A DNA stretch of 64,000 nt from Epiperipatus broadwayi (GCA_028023455.1 JAQFVV010000180.1:2232001-2296000), one strand, 5' to 3'. Positions 11,800-24,198 are shown, counted from the stretch's first letter. The notes: generated by a model not told the origin, from the letters alone. Program-made: numbers and translations.

Positions 11800-12065
11800 G
11801 AATAATTAAAAAATGCTAATGACTTTATTACTTGGGAGTTCATAAAAGGTTTAAGTGGCAGAATTGGTTTTGGGACCTCCCAATCCCAATTCAGATGCTC
11901 TATCCATTTTACAAAACTGTACAAAGTAAAGGCATATGGTTTTATTACTCAGAAGTTTGTAAAAAGTTTGAGCACCAGAACTGACAGCACTAGAATTGAT
12001 CTTGGGAGATTGATGCTTTACCAACTGCACCAAACCATGCAAGGTTTCAGGTACAATAATTTGGA
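11800..12065 (-). repeat. Dimeric tRNA-derived SINE
   Basis: Read on the minus strand, two related units occur in tandem. Each has an A-box-like part ('ttggtgcagttggtaaagcatc', then 'aaaatggatagagcatctga') and a B-box-like part ('gatcaattct', then 'aaccaattct'), each followed by a shared tail ('aactttttacaaacttctgagtaataaa' and its relative). This is tRNA-like promoter architecture in repeats found again at 36,150-36,490. It is diverged, with no intact tRNA fold. Confidence 0.6.
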
Positions 12066-13240
12066 AAGACAATAGACTAGTATACTTTTTTCATAAGCTA
12101 AAATTTCATGTCTTTTTGCTTATTTTAAAAGCCTATTTATAGTCTTTTACCAAGCTTTCTCTTTAACTAGAATTTTATTATCTTTGGGGATTAATTATTA
12201 TTTTTACTGATTAGTACACATAGGTATAATTTTTTTCTTTAATGAATTAATCTAAAATCATAAATGATTTTTTATAATTAATCTAGAATAAGTATAAGAT
12301 TAAAAAATTTTTTTCTTTAGAATTAAAATACTTCCCCAAAATTTTAATCATTTTCTTTTGATAATAGTGCTTTAAAAGATTTACTTTATTTAAAACATAT
12401 TTACATAAAAACATTTTTAATAACATTAATTAACAATATAATCAATTTTAAAACAATCTTTATCCCTAAAAAATTAAAAAAGTAATAAAATTACTTTTAC
12501 TTTTCTTTCATTTAAATATTTAGTAACAAAAATAAATATATTTTATAATTTTGAATGAGTATATTTTGATTATATTTTATCTTTTTATTTCTTTTAAAAT
12601 TAGTTTTTATCAAATATTTCTCTTGAGCTCACACCTATTTTTTAATGTTTTTAAATTGCTAATTTTTTAGCTAATTTATGTAGTTTGATTTCATACTGAG
12701 AATAGTAACAACTGGAACACACTATTGCTTTTTTTGCGTATTCCATGTGCCTTGAAAATAAAATATTGTTTCTATATATATATGCACTGGAATTATTTTC
12801 ATTTATTCATATATATTCATTTATGACTGGCTTCTACTGCCGCTGATGATAAACATGTTTCATTGCTCAAACTAAAATAATATCCACAAACACTCTAACC
12901 AGCTTTTCATTAATTAACTTTAAATTATAACACAAATTGACAAATTACATAGATCTGAAACAATATCCGAATCATTTATTTTATAACTTGAATTATCAAT
13001 CTAGGTTAAATTAGAAAATATAATAAAAACATTACATGCGCACGCACACACTATAACAATTATTTTGTTTAAGCTATAATTTGATTAGAAAACAATTTTT
13101 TAATAAAAATATTTTACATTGATACAATCACAACAATTTGTTATTTTTTTATATTTTGCTAATCTGCAAATATTTTTATCAGACAAAATAATCTTATGAA
13201 AGTTTTTTTTTTTTTGCAAAGGTGGACAAGATAACTTCAT
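12066..13240. other. Very AT-rich upstream region, no gene seen
   Basis: Extremely AT-rich DNA upstream of the promoter at 13,249, with (TA)n near 12,774. No open frames of interest. Confidence 0.5.
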
Positions 13241-13248
13241 CACAAATG

Positions 13249-13256
13249 TATATAAA
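13249..13256 (+). promoter_or_regulatory. TATA box of the secreted-peptide gene
   Basis: TATATAAA followed by GGG. About 27 bp downstream is a TCA initiator-like start (13,274-13,276), then a short stretch ending AG|GTAAGA at 13,302/13,303. TATA, start and 5' splice donor within 60 bp describe a compact promoter with a tiny non-coding first exon. The link to the coding exons 4 kb away is inferred. Confidence 0.6.
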
Positions 13257-13275
13257 GGGTTTCTAAATTTTATTC

Positions 13276-13302
13276 AAACCATTGCATTTTGAAGTCAAGA
13301 AG
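13276..13302 (+). other. Candidate non-coding exon 1 of the peptide gene
   Basis: About 27 nt between the inferred start and the donor GTAAGA. It has no ATG. It would splice to the acceptor at 17,286/17,287, which lies 13 nt before the start codon and otherwise has no reason to exist. The intron would be about 4.0 kb (13,303-17,286). Confidence 0.5.
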
Positions 13303-13374
13303 GTAAGACATAATTTGAATATTTTTTTCAGCTTATAATTTTCTTTCTTTTCTCATTTTTTAAAATACGTTTAT

Positions 13375-13605
13375 AAAAATTAAATGCCTTTGTGGTGCAC
13401 TGGTTGCAAATTCTTTTGCCATGCCATTGTTCTGGGATTCAATTTCAGGCCAACAAGAAATGTAGAATTTTACTTTCAGATAACTGGCCTTAGCTAATCC
13501 ATTAAGCAACATAAGTTGGTTAGTAAATGGATATCCAGCTATATCTAGTGAAAGGATAAACCAAGGATGGCAATCTGCCAAATCCTTACCAGTTGCAAAT
13601 GACAT
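13375..13605 (+). repeat. tRNA-derived SINE in intron 1 (first copy)
   Basis: Starts with an A-box-like 'gtggtgcactggttgcaaattc' and a B-box-like 'gggattcaattt', then a body ending '...aaccaaggatggcaatctgcc'. A second copy lies at 14,835-15,005, sharing the head, the 'attttactttcagataac' relative and the 'agttggttagtaaat..' part. Mapping to intron 1 depends on the gene model. Confidence 0.6.
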
Positions 13606-14042
13606 ATGTTGATAGATCTCCAGGTTTTTATAAATTCACTGTAATTATTTACTGAACTGCAGGTTCAAAATTTGTCATTAATTTAAGACTTGAACTCAGC
13701 TAGTATGAATTTAATAGGCTATTATTTTTTGCTTAGTAACTAATGAATTTTATGGTTTGAAATCAACTTTTATATACGATTCTCCTTATGTTACAGCTAA
13801 GACAAACAAAGTCTTTTGTCTAAAAACTTCAATGTTGTTTCTTAATTACGTTTTTATTAATTAAATGACTATTTTTCATTTTATTAATAAATCTGTAATG
13901 TCTATTTCAGATTCATTTTCTAATAGACTATTTGTCGGTTAGCTAATTTTATAAAAACTTGTTATGATTTAGTTTTATTTGAAATTATTTAACTTTCTAC
14001 AATTATTTATGCTACTAAATTTTTATATTATACTTCGTTCTT

Positions 14043-14185
14043 AACTTTCTATGTGTAAGCTTGTGGTTAAGATCTGTAGAGGTCCCTACCTTCGCATTTT
14101 CAACCGCATATGCTTTAGGTTTATTGCCTTAGTAAATATTACTTACTTAATCAATGTGTGTTAAATAAATTTATAATTACAAAAT
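14043..14185. repeat. Dispersed segment shared with 34 kb region
   Basis: The part at 14,043-14,130 is the reverse complement of 34,025-34,120 (shared words 'ctctacag', 'cttaaccacaagctta', 'ttgaaaatg'). The following 'acttaatcaatgtg' plus 'aaataaatttataatta' at 14,147-14,181 matches 34,322-34,360 in direct orientation. The function is unknown. Confidence 0.6.
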
Positions 14186-14834
14186 CTTTTTTTATAATTA
14201 TACTTTTACATTTGAGATTTTAGGAGTGAATATTATTTTATTTTATTTATTGTAAGTAAGTGTTTATTTTTAGTTAGTGATACCATGGGAATTAGTAAAA
14301 TTATTTTTTATGTTCGTTTTATTTTTAAATTTTAAAATGAATATGCTCATTCTCAAATTGTTCCTACTTGTATTTTTTTTTAAAGCAAACTGAAATAAAA
14401 TATTTAATTATTTTAACAATTCTTCATTACACATCATTAAATAATGTTTATTTTGTATTTTATGGAGTTTTGGAAGGAAATTTTTATATTTGGTATTAAA
14501 AAGTTGTAATTTTATTACATTTTAAATTTAATATGTGATATGGCATTATCCATACCATTGCAATATATACATACATACATAAATATAATAATTAAATAAC
14601 ATAGCATTAGAGTACCAAAGAAAATTACTCTTTCACTCATGCATTATAAATAGAGAACTTTTCATATCCATAAATCTGGCTCTTAAATAAGATCAGATTC
14701 TATTTCCAGCATGGCCAATAAATATTGGTTTATTCAATAGTAGGCTTTAAGAATAGGTGGTCTAACCAATCTTTTAAAACATTTATTGATGAGGAGTGTT
14801 ATCTATTCATAGAACACTGATGTATAAGGGAATC

Positions 14835-15005
14835 ATGGTGCAGAGATTGCAAATATATGTTCAATGCCTATGATATGGAGTTTGTATCTAAAACCAAATT
14901 ATTTTCAAACAATTTAAATTTTTACTTCAGGTAGATAACCCATAGCCAATCAAGTTAAGCAGCTAACATGATTAGTAAATTTGTATCTTGCCATCCTTAG
15001 CTAAA
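14835..15005 (+). repeat. tRNA-derived SINE in intron 1 (second copy)
   Basis: Diverged second copy of the 13,375-13,605 repeat in the same orientation, keeping 'atggtgcagagattgcaaat', 'ttttacttcaggtagataac', 'aagttaagcagctaacatgattagtaaat' and 'ttgccatcctta'. Confidence 0.5.
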
Positions 15006-15539
15006 AAATAAAACAAGACTGGAGTAGTATTCATCCATTACCACTCAGAAACTATAAGCCTTGTGAATGCTAATTTTCCCTTTATCGTTTCTCTATTTTG
15101 GGATTTTGAAAAGGCTTTTGCCCTGAAGTGGGCTGCTTATTTAAAACCTGATTTATTATTATATATAATACTATATCTAGAATTATTATCTCTTATCTGT
15201 ACAATTTTAATGTTAACTATATAAATGTTCAGACATTTAACATACAAAAGATAGGCATACATTTATAAATTACAGCTTTTATTTATGCTTGGTGTGCTTT
15301 TGATATATTATATATTATAATCATAGCTCTTTTGGGTTTTATTATAGCTGGTCTTTATTTTTGTATTTAAATTATTTAAATTTATTATTTGTTATTCAAA
15401 TATATTAAAATTTTTCAGAGAGCCCACATTTTTGAAAGGGGGATGCTGATATCTTTTTTGTTTATAAAAAATTCATTTTCAGTTACTTTCCAAGCCTCAT
15501 TAATTGTTCATTTTCTATCCTCTCACCCAGTGCAAATGA

Positions 15540-16560
15540 CATCTGTCCTGTATAGATCAAATTCATAGCCTGAGTGTTGTTTGCGTTCTATGAATGAACT
15601 ATGGATTGCTGATGGGGCTTCCTTTCAGTAGCATTATATGTTGTCTATAACTCAAAAACTAAAAATACAGTTATATCAAAGTTTATGTTCTTGGACACAA
15701 ATGTACTGTACACTAAATATGTAGATGATATGTTGGTCTGTGCAGATGAAAATATAATCACAAAAATTTATCAAGAATTAGAACAGACATCTTCTTTAAT
15801 TTGAAGCATTAAAAAGGAAGAAAAAGAATTAAAGTATTAGATTTTGATATGAAAAAACAGTTAGACATTTTATACTACAGAATGGTACTAAAACTGATAA
15901 ACATTACAGAAGTCATCCATCCCAAATCATTGATCTCTATAGCCCACAAATATATCAGTCTTAAAGATTTTATTTGCAGAAATTTAAAATTCTGTAAACT
16001 TGAAATAAATCAAAAAAATAATATTGACACATGTATCAAAGATTTACAAAACCTGAGATATAACATCAATAAAATTTACAACATGATAGATGGATTTTAG
16101 TGAAAACTAAAAAAATCTTTACAACCACAATCTAGTGAGAACAAAAAATAGACAAACCTCCTATATGTACCAAAAGTGGCTCAAAAATTAAAAAAGACAT
16201 TTGTTTTGAAAAATATAAGTTTTTATTTTTCCCTTTCACAAAATAAATGGTTGTTCATTAAATAGTTTATAAAATCAAGTGCAACAACGTCAACTGAAAA
16301 TATGCCTATTATGGAGAGATGTGGGCAAATTTGTCAACAAGAAAAATGCAGCACAATTAAGAGACAAAAGAAGTAATGAATACTCTTCTGTTTTCATAGA
16401 ACATGAACAACAGTCAGACCATAATATTCACTCTATCCAGGGCAGACATCATTTGCATTGAGAGAAAGGATAGAAAATGAAATATCAAGTAGTCTTGGAC
16501 AATAGCCTAGGATGAATTTGCAATAAAGAAAAAGATACCACCATCCCTCTTTCAAAAAGG
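15540..16560 (+). pseudogene. Penelope-like element: RT and endonuclease fragment
   Basis: Plus-strand remnants in order. A 'GLLMGLPFSS' segment corresponds to the RT motif before the catalytic box. 'KYVDDMLVCADEN' (15,715-15,753) carries the catalytic YVDD. An 83-codon frame (15,849-16,100) has 'HPKSLISIAHKYISL', resembling the PLE region after the RT palm. A 'YVPKVAQKLKKTF' linker and a degraded segment at 16,279-16,461 resemble the post-GIY-YIG part of PLE proteins. Stops and frameshifts throughout make it a dead 5'-truncated copy. Assignment rests on RT motif wording and order. Confidence 0.6.
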
Positions 16561-17286
16561 TGGGATCACTGAAGAACTTTAAATATATTTAAATAAAAAA
16601 ATTTAAATAATTAAATAATAAAAATAGCTATCAAGTATATGTAAAGACCATCCATATTAAAATCCAAAAGAGTTATAATTATGATATATAATATACTGAA
16701 ACCATGTTAATCATGAATACAAGCTAAAATTTATAAACATATGTTTGCCTTTTGTATTAAATGTCTGAATATTTTTATAAAATATATAAAATACTATAAT
16801 TATATCAGCTAAAATAAAAAAAAGATCTTTCAAATCACAATCATATGTATGTATGTATGTATTATTAAGCTATATATTAGAAGAGCAAAATCAGTCAGAA
16901 ATTTTGAAGCCTTTTAAACTTTCTTTCTTATTAATAAATTTAAAATAAAGTAAATATATAATGTAAAAAAAATAGAATTAAATTTTCTGCATTTTATCTG
17001 TATACACTTAAGCACTTCTAGTATATATTGTGAATATTTAACCAGATGTAAAATTTATTTTATCCTTTACCATCTTAAATCAAATACTCCTGTTTATCCA
17101 CATATGACAGACTTCTATGACTAAGTTTTGTGGGAGTTAAACTGATGATAGATATACTAGACATAGTAGTGACTACTGCAAACAACTTAATTTTAGGTTT
17201 TTACATTATTTAGTTTATTAATGAATATATTATAAACACTAGCATAATCCATTATATATATATGTAAATTTTATTTTATATTTCAG

Positions 17287-17299
17287 CAAAGCCTCTAAA
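17287..17299 (+). promoter_or_regulatory. 5' UTR end after splice acceptor
   Basis: A TTTATATTTCAG acceptor ends at 17,286; the next 13 nt lead to the start codon in an A-rich context. No TATA box sits at a suitable distance, so a spliced upstream leader is the best reading. Confidence 0.65.
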
Positions 17300-18955
17300 A
17301 TGAAAGCTGTCATTCTTCTCTGTCTTGTTGCCTTTGCTGTGGCTTATCCACGTAAGTAAATAAAACGTATTTATATAAATATAATACAATAAACAGTAAC
17401 TCTATTACATTTAAATTACATTTGTCTTCCCTATAGTATTACCAAAAACAATTACAAATAAACTAAAAAAAAAACACTCTCTTTATACTTTTCTGACCAA
17501 GATTATAAATAGAACTAATATAATGTAGTAGTAAGAGCAAAAATTTAAATGAGACAAAAGGCTTTAGTTAGTTTGTCAGAGTTATGAAATGTGACAGTGA
17601 ATTCACTTTCTAATTTCTCATAGAACAATGCACTAATATTACATTTTATTTTAAATTAGCCAAAAACTATGACCGAAACATTTGAAATGATTCAAACTTT
17701 GTATACTAGTGAAGCTACGAACTGCAATAGAACAGAAAGCATTGAAGTTGATCTATGAAAATACAAAACACACTTTTACATTTCATGCCTTGTGGTCCAG
17801 ACAGACTAGCATTTCAAAATTGTTTTGGTGAAGAGATAAACTAAATCTTTATGTAATACATGTATTAACAAATATAGTAGTGCAAGCAGTTTGGAAGAAG
17901 AGTTAATCATTTTTTCACTGGAATATACTGTGTACATATGGGATTTGTTCTCTTAAATGACATATATATATATACGAGTGGTTAGTATATGTAGACATTT
18001 AAATTATCAAAATAAACATAAGGAAAGTGGTTTTGTGAAGTACATTGAATCGGTCTAACCTGATATATGTTTTACAGATCACAAAAAATTCTCCTCATGA
18101 AGGAGATTTCTATGATATTCTCTAATGTATATAAGCTTATAATTTTTTAAACAATTTAAAACAAAAAGTTTCAGTACCTTTTCCCCAATACAATCTAATC
18201 AAGTTTTTAATAATCACTATTGTCTATAAATAATTTTGAATAATTGGGTGCGTGTGTACTTTTAAATAAAAGTAATGATCTATTTTTTTAAAAAAAATTA
18301 ATTCTTTTTTCTAATTATCAAATGAATTAGATGATCTATTAAACCATTTTAAAAAGAAAAGTTTCTTTAAATTTAATTTTCATTTAAAGAAAATTTTAAT
18401 TAATAAACTGTACTAGTTTAAAATTGTATTCTTCTACATTTAAAACGCATAAATAATTTTGTTTTTATTTAAAATTAATATCTTGAGACAAACTATAAAT
18501 AATAAACAGTTCAAATAAAAGTGATTTAATGTATTAAAATGTGATGAATATTAGCAAGTTATAAATATCTTTGAACTTAATATTGAGGTAAAAATGTGAT
18601 ATTTCACGGGTCAATTTATTTTCTTTAAATAATTATAATAAATTAAATAAATGCACATATTTTTCATTAAAATGAAAATATTCTTGATATATGCAAAGTT
18701 CAGAATTTAATTCAATTTTTTTTTGTTTACATTTTAGATGAGGAGAGAGCCATTTTGAACGCAGTATGCAAGAAGGTCGCTGCTGTTTTCTTCTCCAGCT
18801 GCTCTGCCGTTAACAAGATTGATGACCACACCATCTGCTACTTGATCAGCTGGGCTTTGCCATTGGAAAAATGCAAAAATGCCGTCGTACAAACTAAGAA
18901 GGGCTGCGCTGAAGATGTTACTGATGCCTTGGATTTCTTCTGCGATCGATTTTAA
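17300..18955 (+). CDS. Secreted cysteine-rich peptide, 89 aa (two coding exons)
   Basis: Coding exons 17,300-17,351 and 18,738-18,955, joined across an intron with GTAAGT donor and TTTTAG acceptor, phase 1 (splitting a His codon). Residues 1-15 form a signal peptide (MKAVILLCLVAFAVA). The mature chain of about 71-74 residues has six cysteines at 28, 39, 51, 63, 74 and 86, so spacing is x10, x11, x11, x10, x11. It is rich in Ala, Val, Leu and Lys with no proline in the cysteine region except residue 59, suggesting a compact, disulfide-bonded, mostly helical fold. The start is chosen because AAAATG sits 13 nt after a splice acceptor and begins the signal sequence. Exon 3 has much higher GC and balanced codon use than surrounding DNA, supporting it as a real gene. 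It lacks the CxxC start of saposin-like proteins. I do not recognise the family; secreted effector, mucus, antimicrobial or venom-type roles are all possible and none is shown. Confidence 0.85.
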
Positions 18956-18974
18956 ATGATTTAATTGTTAAGAA

Positions 18975-18997
18975 AATAAATTATTTTATAAAATAAA
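18975..18997 (+). terminator. Polyadenylation signals of the peptide gene
   Basis: AATAAA at 18,975-18,980 and again at 18,992-18,997, 20-40 bp after the stop codon, giving a very short 3' UTR. A TG-rich 'caaatgtttgta' follows. Confidence 0.7.
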
Positions 18998-19499
18998 AAT
19001 CAAATGTTTGTATTATTAATGGAACATTCATTCTCTATTATAAAATTTTGTATTTTCTTCCTCGCACATGCATATAAATTTACAGTTGCCTTTATATTAT
19101 GAAGGCAATATTATTATTAATAGTTTTCTTTGCTACATTTTAAAATGCTTTCATACAGTTTTATCAATTTTTTTCAGATCTATAACAAACATAAATTCAT
19201 ATTATTTAAATAATTAATTCTTTCATTAATAATAATATATGTATCCTATAATTCTATATTTTATTTATTTATCATTTTTTATTTTCATTAATATATTAAC
19301 TTTTTTATTCTTATTTTAACATTATATTTTATTCATATTTTCAATCTTTTAAAAGTTCCTATTTTATTAATATCAATACTTAATATTTATTCTTAATTTA
19401 TATTCATAACTTTAATTCTTTTTTATTTTTAATTATTTGTAATCTATTTTATAATTTAATTTTTATTATATCTTACTCTTAAACACCCCAACTGTTCAC

Positions 19500-20060
19500 T
19501 ATTTAAAATTCCTAACTTTTCCACAAGATAAATTGTGCCACTGGAATACATATGAACATCTACACAAAAACAAATTATAACTTAGACATACCAATGCTAG
19601 GCATTATTAATAAACATCTAATATGTAGATTTAAATTTTGGACACTTGAGCCCAAATTTTTTTATTTTCTACTTATAATGAACATGTGGTCAATTCTAAT
19701 ATTATATTTCATGAGATTTAAGAGAAACATACTGATGCCATGTGTGAATTGTGACACAGATCAGAAGAAAAACAAAAACATATATTCTTAGAGTATAGTA
19801 GTCTACAATATACTCAATCATATATTACAAAAATTTATCAGAAAAAGAATGCCACTATAAGTTCAATTATAGTCTTTTCCAAATGCTTGCTTCATAGAAA
19901 TAAGAAGTACAACATTTATACTATATGCATTATGGTGCACTTTCTCTACAATAGGTATGCAATAAATTTTAACACATTTAAAAAGAAATTAAAGACAATA
20001 AAACAAAGAGATAAAAAAATAAACCCATCAAACATTTTCTCAGACAATTAATTCGTCATG
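19500..20060 (+). pseudogene. LINE 3'-end fragment
   Basis: A 79-codon frame (19,552-19,791) contains 'PMLGIINKHLICRFKFWTLEPKFF' and a 'CVNCDTDQKKNKNIY' segment resembling the C-terminal CCHC-type motif (C-x2-C...H...C) of non-LTR retrotransposon proteins, with the His and last Cys lost. A weak assignment based on one motif. Confidence 0.4.
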
Positions 20061-20299
20061 TGTCCATCAGTGCTCTAACCTCTAGTGAGATATATTTTCT
20101 GTTTTCTAATTTATTGTAAATGTTTTTAACAATAGTTTAATTCACTGAATGCTATTGAAAATATTTACTGTCGTATTCTTTGATTGGTTTTGCATTAATT
20201 TTTTTTCTTTTAAACTTCCTTCTAAAACTAAAATTTCAAATTTTCCAATAATTTCTAGTGGCTGTTTCTATATACATTTTTTATAAATTAAATATATTT

Positions 20300-20545
20300 T
20301 TATTTCTATCTTTATTTTAACTTCTTTCTAATATATCATTGTTTACTTATGGCCATTTTTTAACCCCAAATCTCTATTTAATAGTGTCTTAATATTATTA
20401 ATATGAATATTCTCTTTTATTTTCCTGCCTCTCCAACTATTTGTAAATTGTATCATTTTTTATATAATGCTTTTCAAATTCATGTCCTGTTTTTAATATG
20501 TGTAAATATAATTTGGCAAATTTCTATCATATTTATGTTGTAATA
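20300..20545 (-). pseudogene. Penelope-like endonuclease fragment
   Basis: The minus strand reads 'QHKYDRNLPNYIYTY', 'KQDMNL/TGHEFEK'-type and 'LLNRDLGLKNG' pieces across stops. These line up with 'QHKCDKRSPVYLHSLQTGHRFEK' and 'LNRDFGV' of the PLE at 53,150-53,383. This is the second half of a GIY-YIG endonuclease domain with its terminal Asn-Arg-Asp motif. Confidence 0.65.
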
Positions 20546-20566
20546 TAATATTTATGTTTAATAGAT

Positions 20567-20595
20567 CTGAAGAAGATTGCTGGGGCAATCAAAAC
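20567..20595 (+). ncRNA. Hammerhead-like hairpin motif (variant)
   Basis: CTGAAGA (fits the CTGANGA core), one extra A, a stem GATTGC/GCAATC with loop TGGG, then AAAAC where the hammerhead has GAAAC. The extra base and the missing G12 argue against activity. Three other loci share this plan (see findings). Confidence 0.4.
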
Positions 20596-20811
20596 TACCA
20601 TAATATAATTGATATAATAATTGTATAAACAATATAAAAAGTAATAAACCATTAAACATCACATGATCACATTTCCTATACTAGCACGTTAATTGTTGAT
20701 AAACAGTGCAGAACTCTCCATACAGTATTGCCACCTGTGCTAAACAGAGTAATCAATGGATGCCAGAAGGCTTGTGCATAAAATCCCTATCTAATGCCTA
20801 CTCATCCAAGA

Positions 20812-20853
20812 TCCCCAGACTAGTTTCTGGTTTGTGGCCTTCGTCAGTAAGGA
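20812..20853 (-). ncRNA. Hammerhead ribozyme, family A
   Basis: CTGACGA core (position 7 is free in hammerheads, so it is acceptable), GAA, ACTAGT, C present. Stem I TCCTTA/TGGGGA pairs with wobbles. Stem II is weak: only two central G-C pairs remain. Confidence 0.6.
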
Positions 20854-21267
20854 GCTTTGGATCTGAGAGCACTGCATCTAGATCTTAGGATCTAATGCAA
20901 CCCTCTAGCAACCACCTTTTATCTCTACTTAACTACAAAACTATGAGAATGAAATTGAAAACACAAAAAATATTTTCAATCTAAGCTCAATAGCTTATAT
21001 AGTCATATGGGTTTGAACTCAGTTCAGCACCCATATATTTTGGTGTCTTTGGCTCTTTTACAACCATAGCCACCACTATCCTATTAGGCAGGATTGGGGT
21101 TAAACCATTAAGCATTACATGATCACATTTCCTATACTAGAGCATTAATTGTTGATAAACAGAGCAAAACTCTCCATACAGTACTGCCACCTGTGCTAAA
21201 CAGAGTAATCAATGGATGCCAGAAGGCTTGTGCATAAAATCCCTATCTAATGCCTACTCATCCAATA

Positions 21268-21309
21268 TCCCCAGACTAATTTCTGGCTTATGGCCTTTGT
21301 CAGTGAGGA
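21268..21309 (-). ncRNA. Hammerhead ribozyme, family A, core damaged
   Basis: Reads CTGACAA (the essential G8 is A) and has ATTAGT in place of ACTAGT. Stem I TCCTCA/TGGGGA is intact. Confidence 0.6.
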
Positions 21310-21736
21310 GCTTTGGATCTGAGAGCACTGCATCTAGATCCTAGGATCTAATGCAACCCTCTAGCAACCACCTTTTATCTCTACTTAACTATAAAACTAT
21401 GAGAATGAAATTGAAAACACAAAAAATATGTTCAATCTAAGCTTAATGTGCTAGTATAAGAAATGTGATCATGTGATGCTTAATGGTTTAACACCAATCC
21501 TGCCTAATAGGATAGTGATGGCTATGGTTGTAAAAGAGCCAAAGACACCAAAATGTATGGGTGCTGAACTCAATTCAGACCCATATGACTATATAAGCTA
21601 TTGAGCTTAGATTGAAAATATTTTTGTGTTTTCAATTTCATTCTCATAGTTTTGTAGTTAAGTAGAGATAAAAGGTGGTTGCTAGAGGGTTGCATTAAAT
21701 CCTAAGATCTAGATGCAGTGCTCTCAGATCCAAAGC

Positions 21737-21778
21737 TCCTCACTGACGAAGACCACAAGCCAGGAACTAGTCCGGGGA
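21737..21778 (+). ncRNA. Hammerhead ribozyme, family A, core damaged
   Basis: CTGACGA is acceptable, but GAA has become GGA (A13 lost) and the stem II 5' strand is changed. ACTAGT, the C at the cleavage site and most of stem I are retained. Confidence 0.6.
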
Positions 21779-21911
21779 TATTGGATGAGTAGGCATTAGA
21801 TAGAGATTTTATGCACAAGCCTTCTGGCATCCATTGATTACTCTGTTTAGCACAGGTGGCAATACTGTATGGAGAGTTTTGCTCTGTTTATCAAATATAA
21901 AAAGTAATAAA

Positions 21912-23800
21912 GAAAGTTGTTAATAATAATATTGGGTGAATTGGGAAATGTAATAAAGAGAAGGATTGAATATTATGAAGGCAATTGGTTGTTCAAAACA
22001 CCTCATAAATCAAGAATTTCATATAAAATATTACATTAGAATGATTTTTTACAATAAAAAAATTACTTTAATGATGAAGCTTTAGTATGTCTAAGTATAG
22101 CTTGCATAAGTGCATTATAGCTGATGAGAATTTTGTTTTAAATGGAAATGAGGACATCTTAATCTTACCCTTAATAATAGACTTTCCCAAACTAATTATT
22201 CAGTATGAAATATATCTGACAAATGAAACAACAACAATGCAAATAAATAACCAATGGCATAAATAGATAAATAATGTAATGGATGTAACGCTATCATACT
22301 TTTCATAAGGCAAGCCAACATGGCTGGAAATGTTAGATTCATTAAAAAGAATCTCAGTATTTCTAATACATATTAGTTGTTTTGCTAATAACTTTTGTTA
22401 AAGCAAATTGATGTGTATTCAAAAAACTTAGGTTAACTAAGTAGTACATTTATTAATGTTTGGTGCAGTTTATGTTATATTATCAATATTTTTATAGATA
22501 GTTAATAAGTAAATTGTTTTGGTTGTTCTGTAACATTTGAGACAGCAGGGAATTATTTTCTTCTATTATGAAAATGCAGTGTAATTAACTAAATATTAGA
22601 ATAATAAATGTAATGTTCTACACATATATTCCCATTTATTTTGGGGCAGTTAATTATTATATAAATATATAAAGCACACCATTTCCTTATTACTAAATTA
22701 ATTTAATACATAACAAATTTTTGTATATTAGAACTGTGTATCAATGTTTTATTTATTTAGTAAAATCTTTCAAAGCATAAACTAAAAAAGTATTTAGAAA
22801 ATTATTAAAATCCCCTCCAAAAAACAAAAATTAACATATCAAAATTATATATGAAAAATTAGACAAAAAAACATACACAAAGTAACATCTTAAATTTTTA
22901 AAATTTTTTAATAGGAATTATGGTTTAATTAAAAATAGGACTTTATTATGATATAAAAAAATTACAATCAATTTTTAAAAAAATAATTAACAAGAGGTTT
23001 AAAGATAAGATTTTAACTTGAACTATAAAAAAGATTTTTTAAAATTGCACCTAATGTTTGAGATATCTTTTAAAGTAGATTTATTTTATAATGTTAGGGT
23101 TTTTCCTATTTAAAAAATTCAAAATTTTAAGTTTGAAAAATATTATTGTTTATATCTGTGAACAAAAGATTATTTTAATTATATGTTTTTCCATATGTTG
23201 GTATAAGTATGTGAATAATATTTCACTGGAACAATAAGTCATTCTCTGATAATCAATGATGTGAGGGGCAGCCAATTTATGTGCAAGAATAAAGTTCCAG
23301 TAGTCTATTCATGTATATATATGACAACAAATTAAGATTAAAATTCACGTGTAAAAAAAATTGATGAGATTACACATATACATGACAAATAGTGAAAACT
23401 GCAGGACTTCAGATTTTCATGGGATACATTTCAAATTATCCCATGTTTAGAACTATGAGATTAATGCATACATACTGAAAGGATTAAATAAAAAGAACCA
23501 GATTTTATTTCTTTTAAGCATAACTTTAGTCAATTTGATAATCATTTCTTAAAAGAGCTATCTTCATTATTCCTTATGGTTCTTCTATAACCAATCCTAG
23601 CTCCTACTTTACCATATTCTTAGAATATATCTCATTAACTATGATGCAACGTATATATAAAATGCTCTAGTTATTTAACGCAGTCTTAGAAAATACTCTT
23701 TGATTGTGATACACCAAATACTTGTTTATCCATCTATTTATCTATCTGATTATATCCATGTATCATCTATCTATTTATATAATTAATATATTGTATAGTA
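21912..23800. other. AT-rich intergenic DNA, no gene seen
   Basis: No supported gene or repeat. AT content is extreme around 22,680-23,150. Confidence 0.5.
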
Positions 23801-23807
23801 CATATGA

Positions 23808-24198
<391 letters not shown>

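Larger units (their letters stand above)
20649..21893. mobile_element. Hammerhead repeat family A, inverted composite insertion
   Basis: A 1,245-bp insertion flanked by an 18-bp direct repeat (AATATAAAAAGTAATAAA at 20,631-20,648 and 21,894-21,911). It consists of two minus-strand units in tandem (ribozymes at 20,812 and 21,268, period 456 bp), a strand switch near 21,447, and one plus-strand unit (ribozyme at 21,737). Units begin near '..ttaagcatcacatgatca' and end '..gagagttttgctctgttt'. No coding capacity. Same family as 56,987-58,630. Interpreted as a retrozyme-like insertion. Confidence 0.82.

Noticed and set aside
18738-18955. Saposin-like or amoebapore identity for the secreted peptide
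   Set aside because: It has six cysteines, but the CxxC pair at the start of saposin domains is absent and the spacing does not fit.
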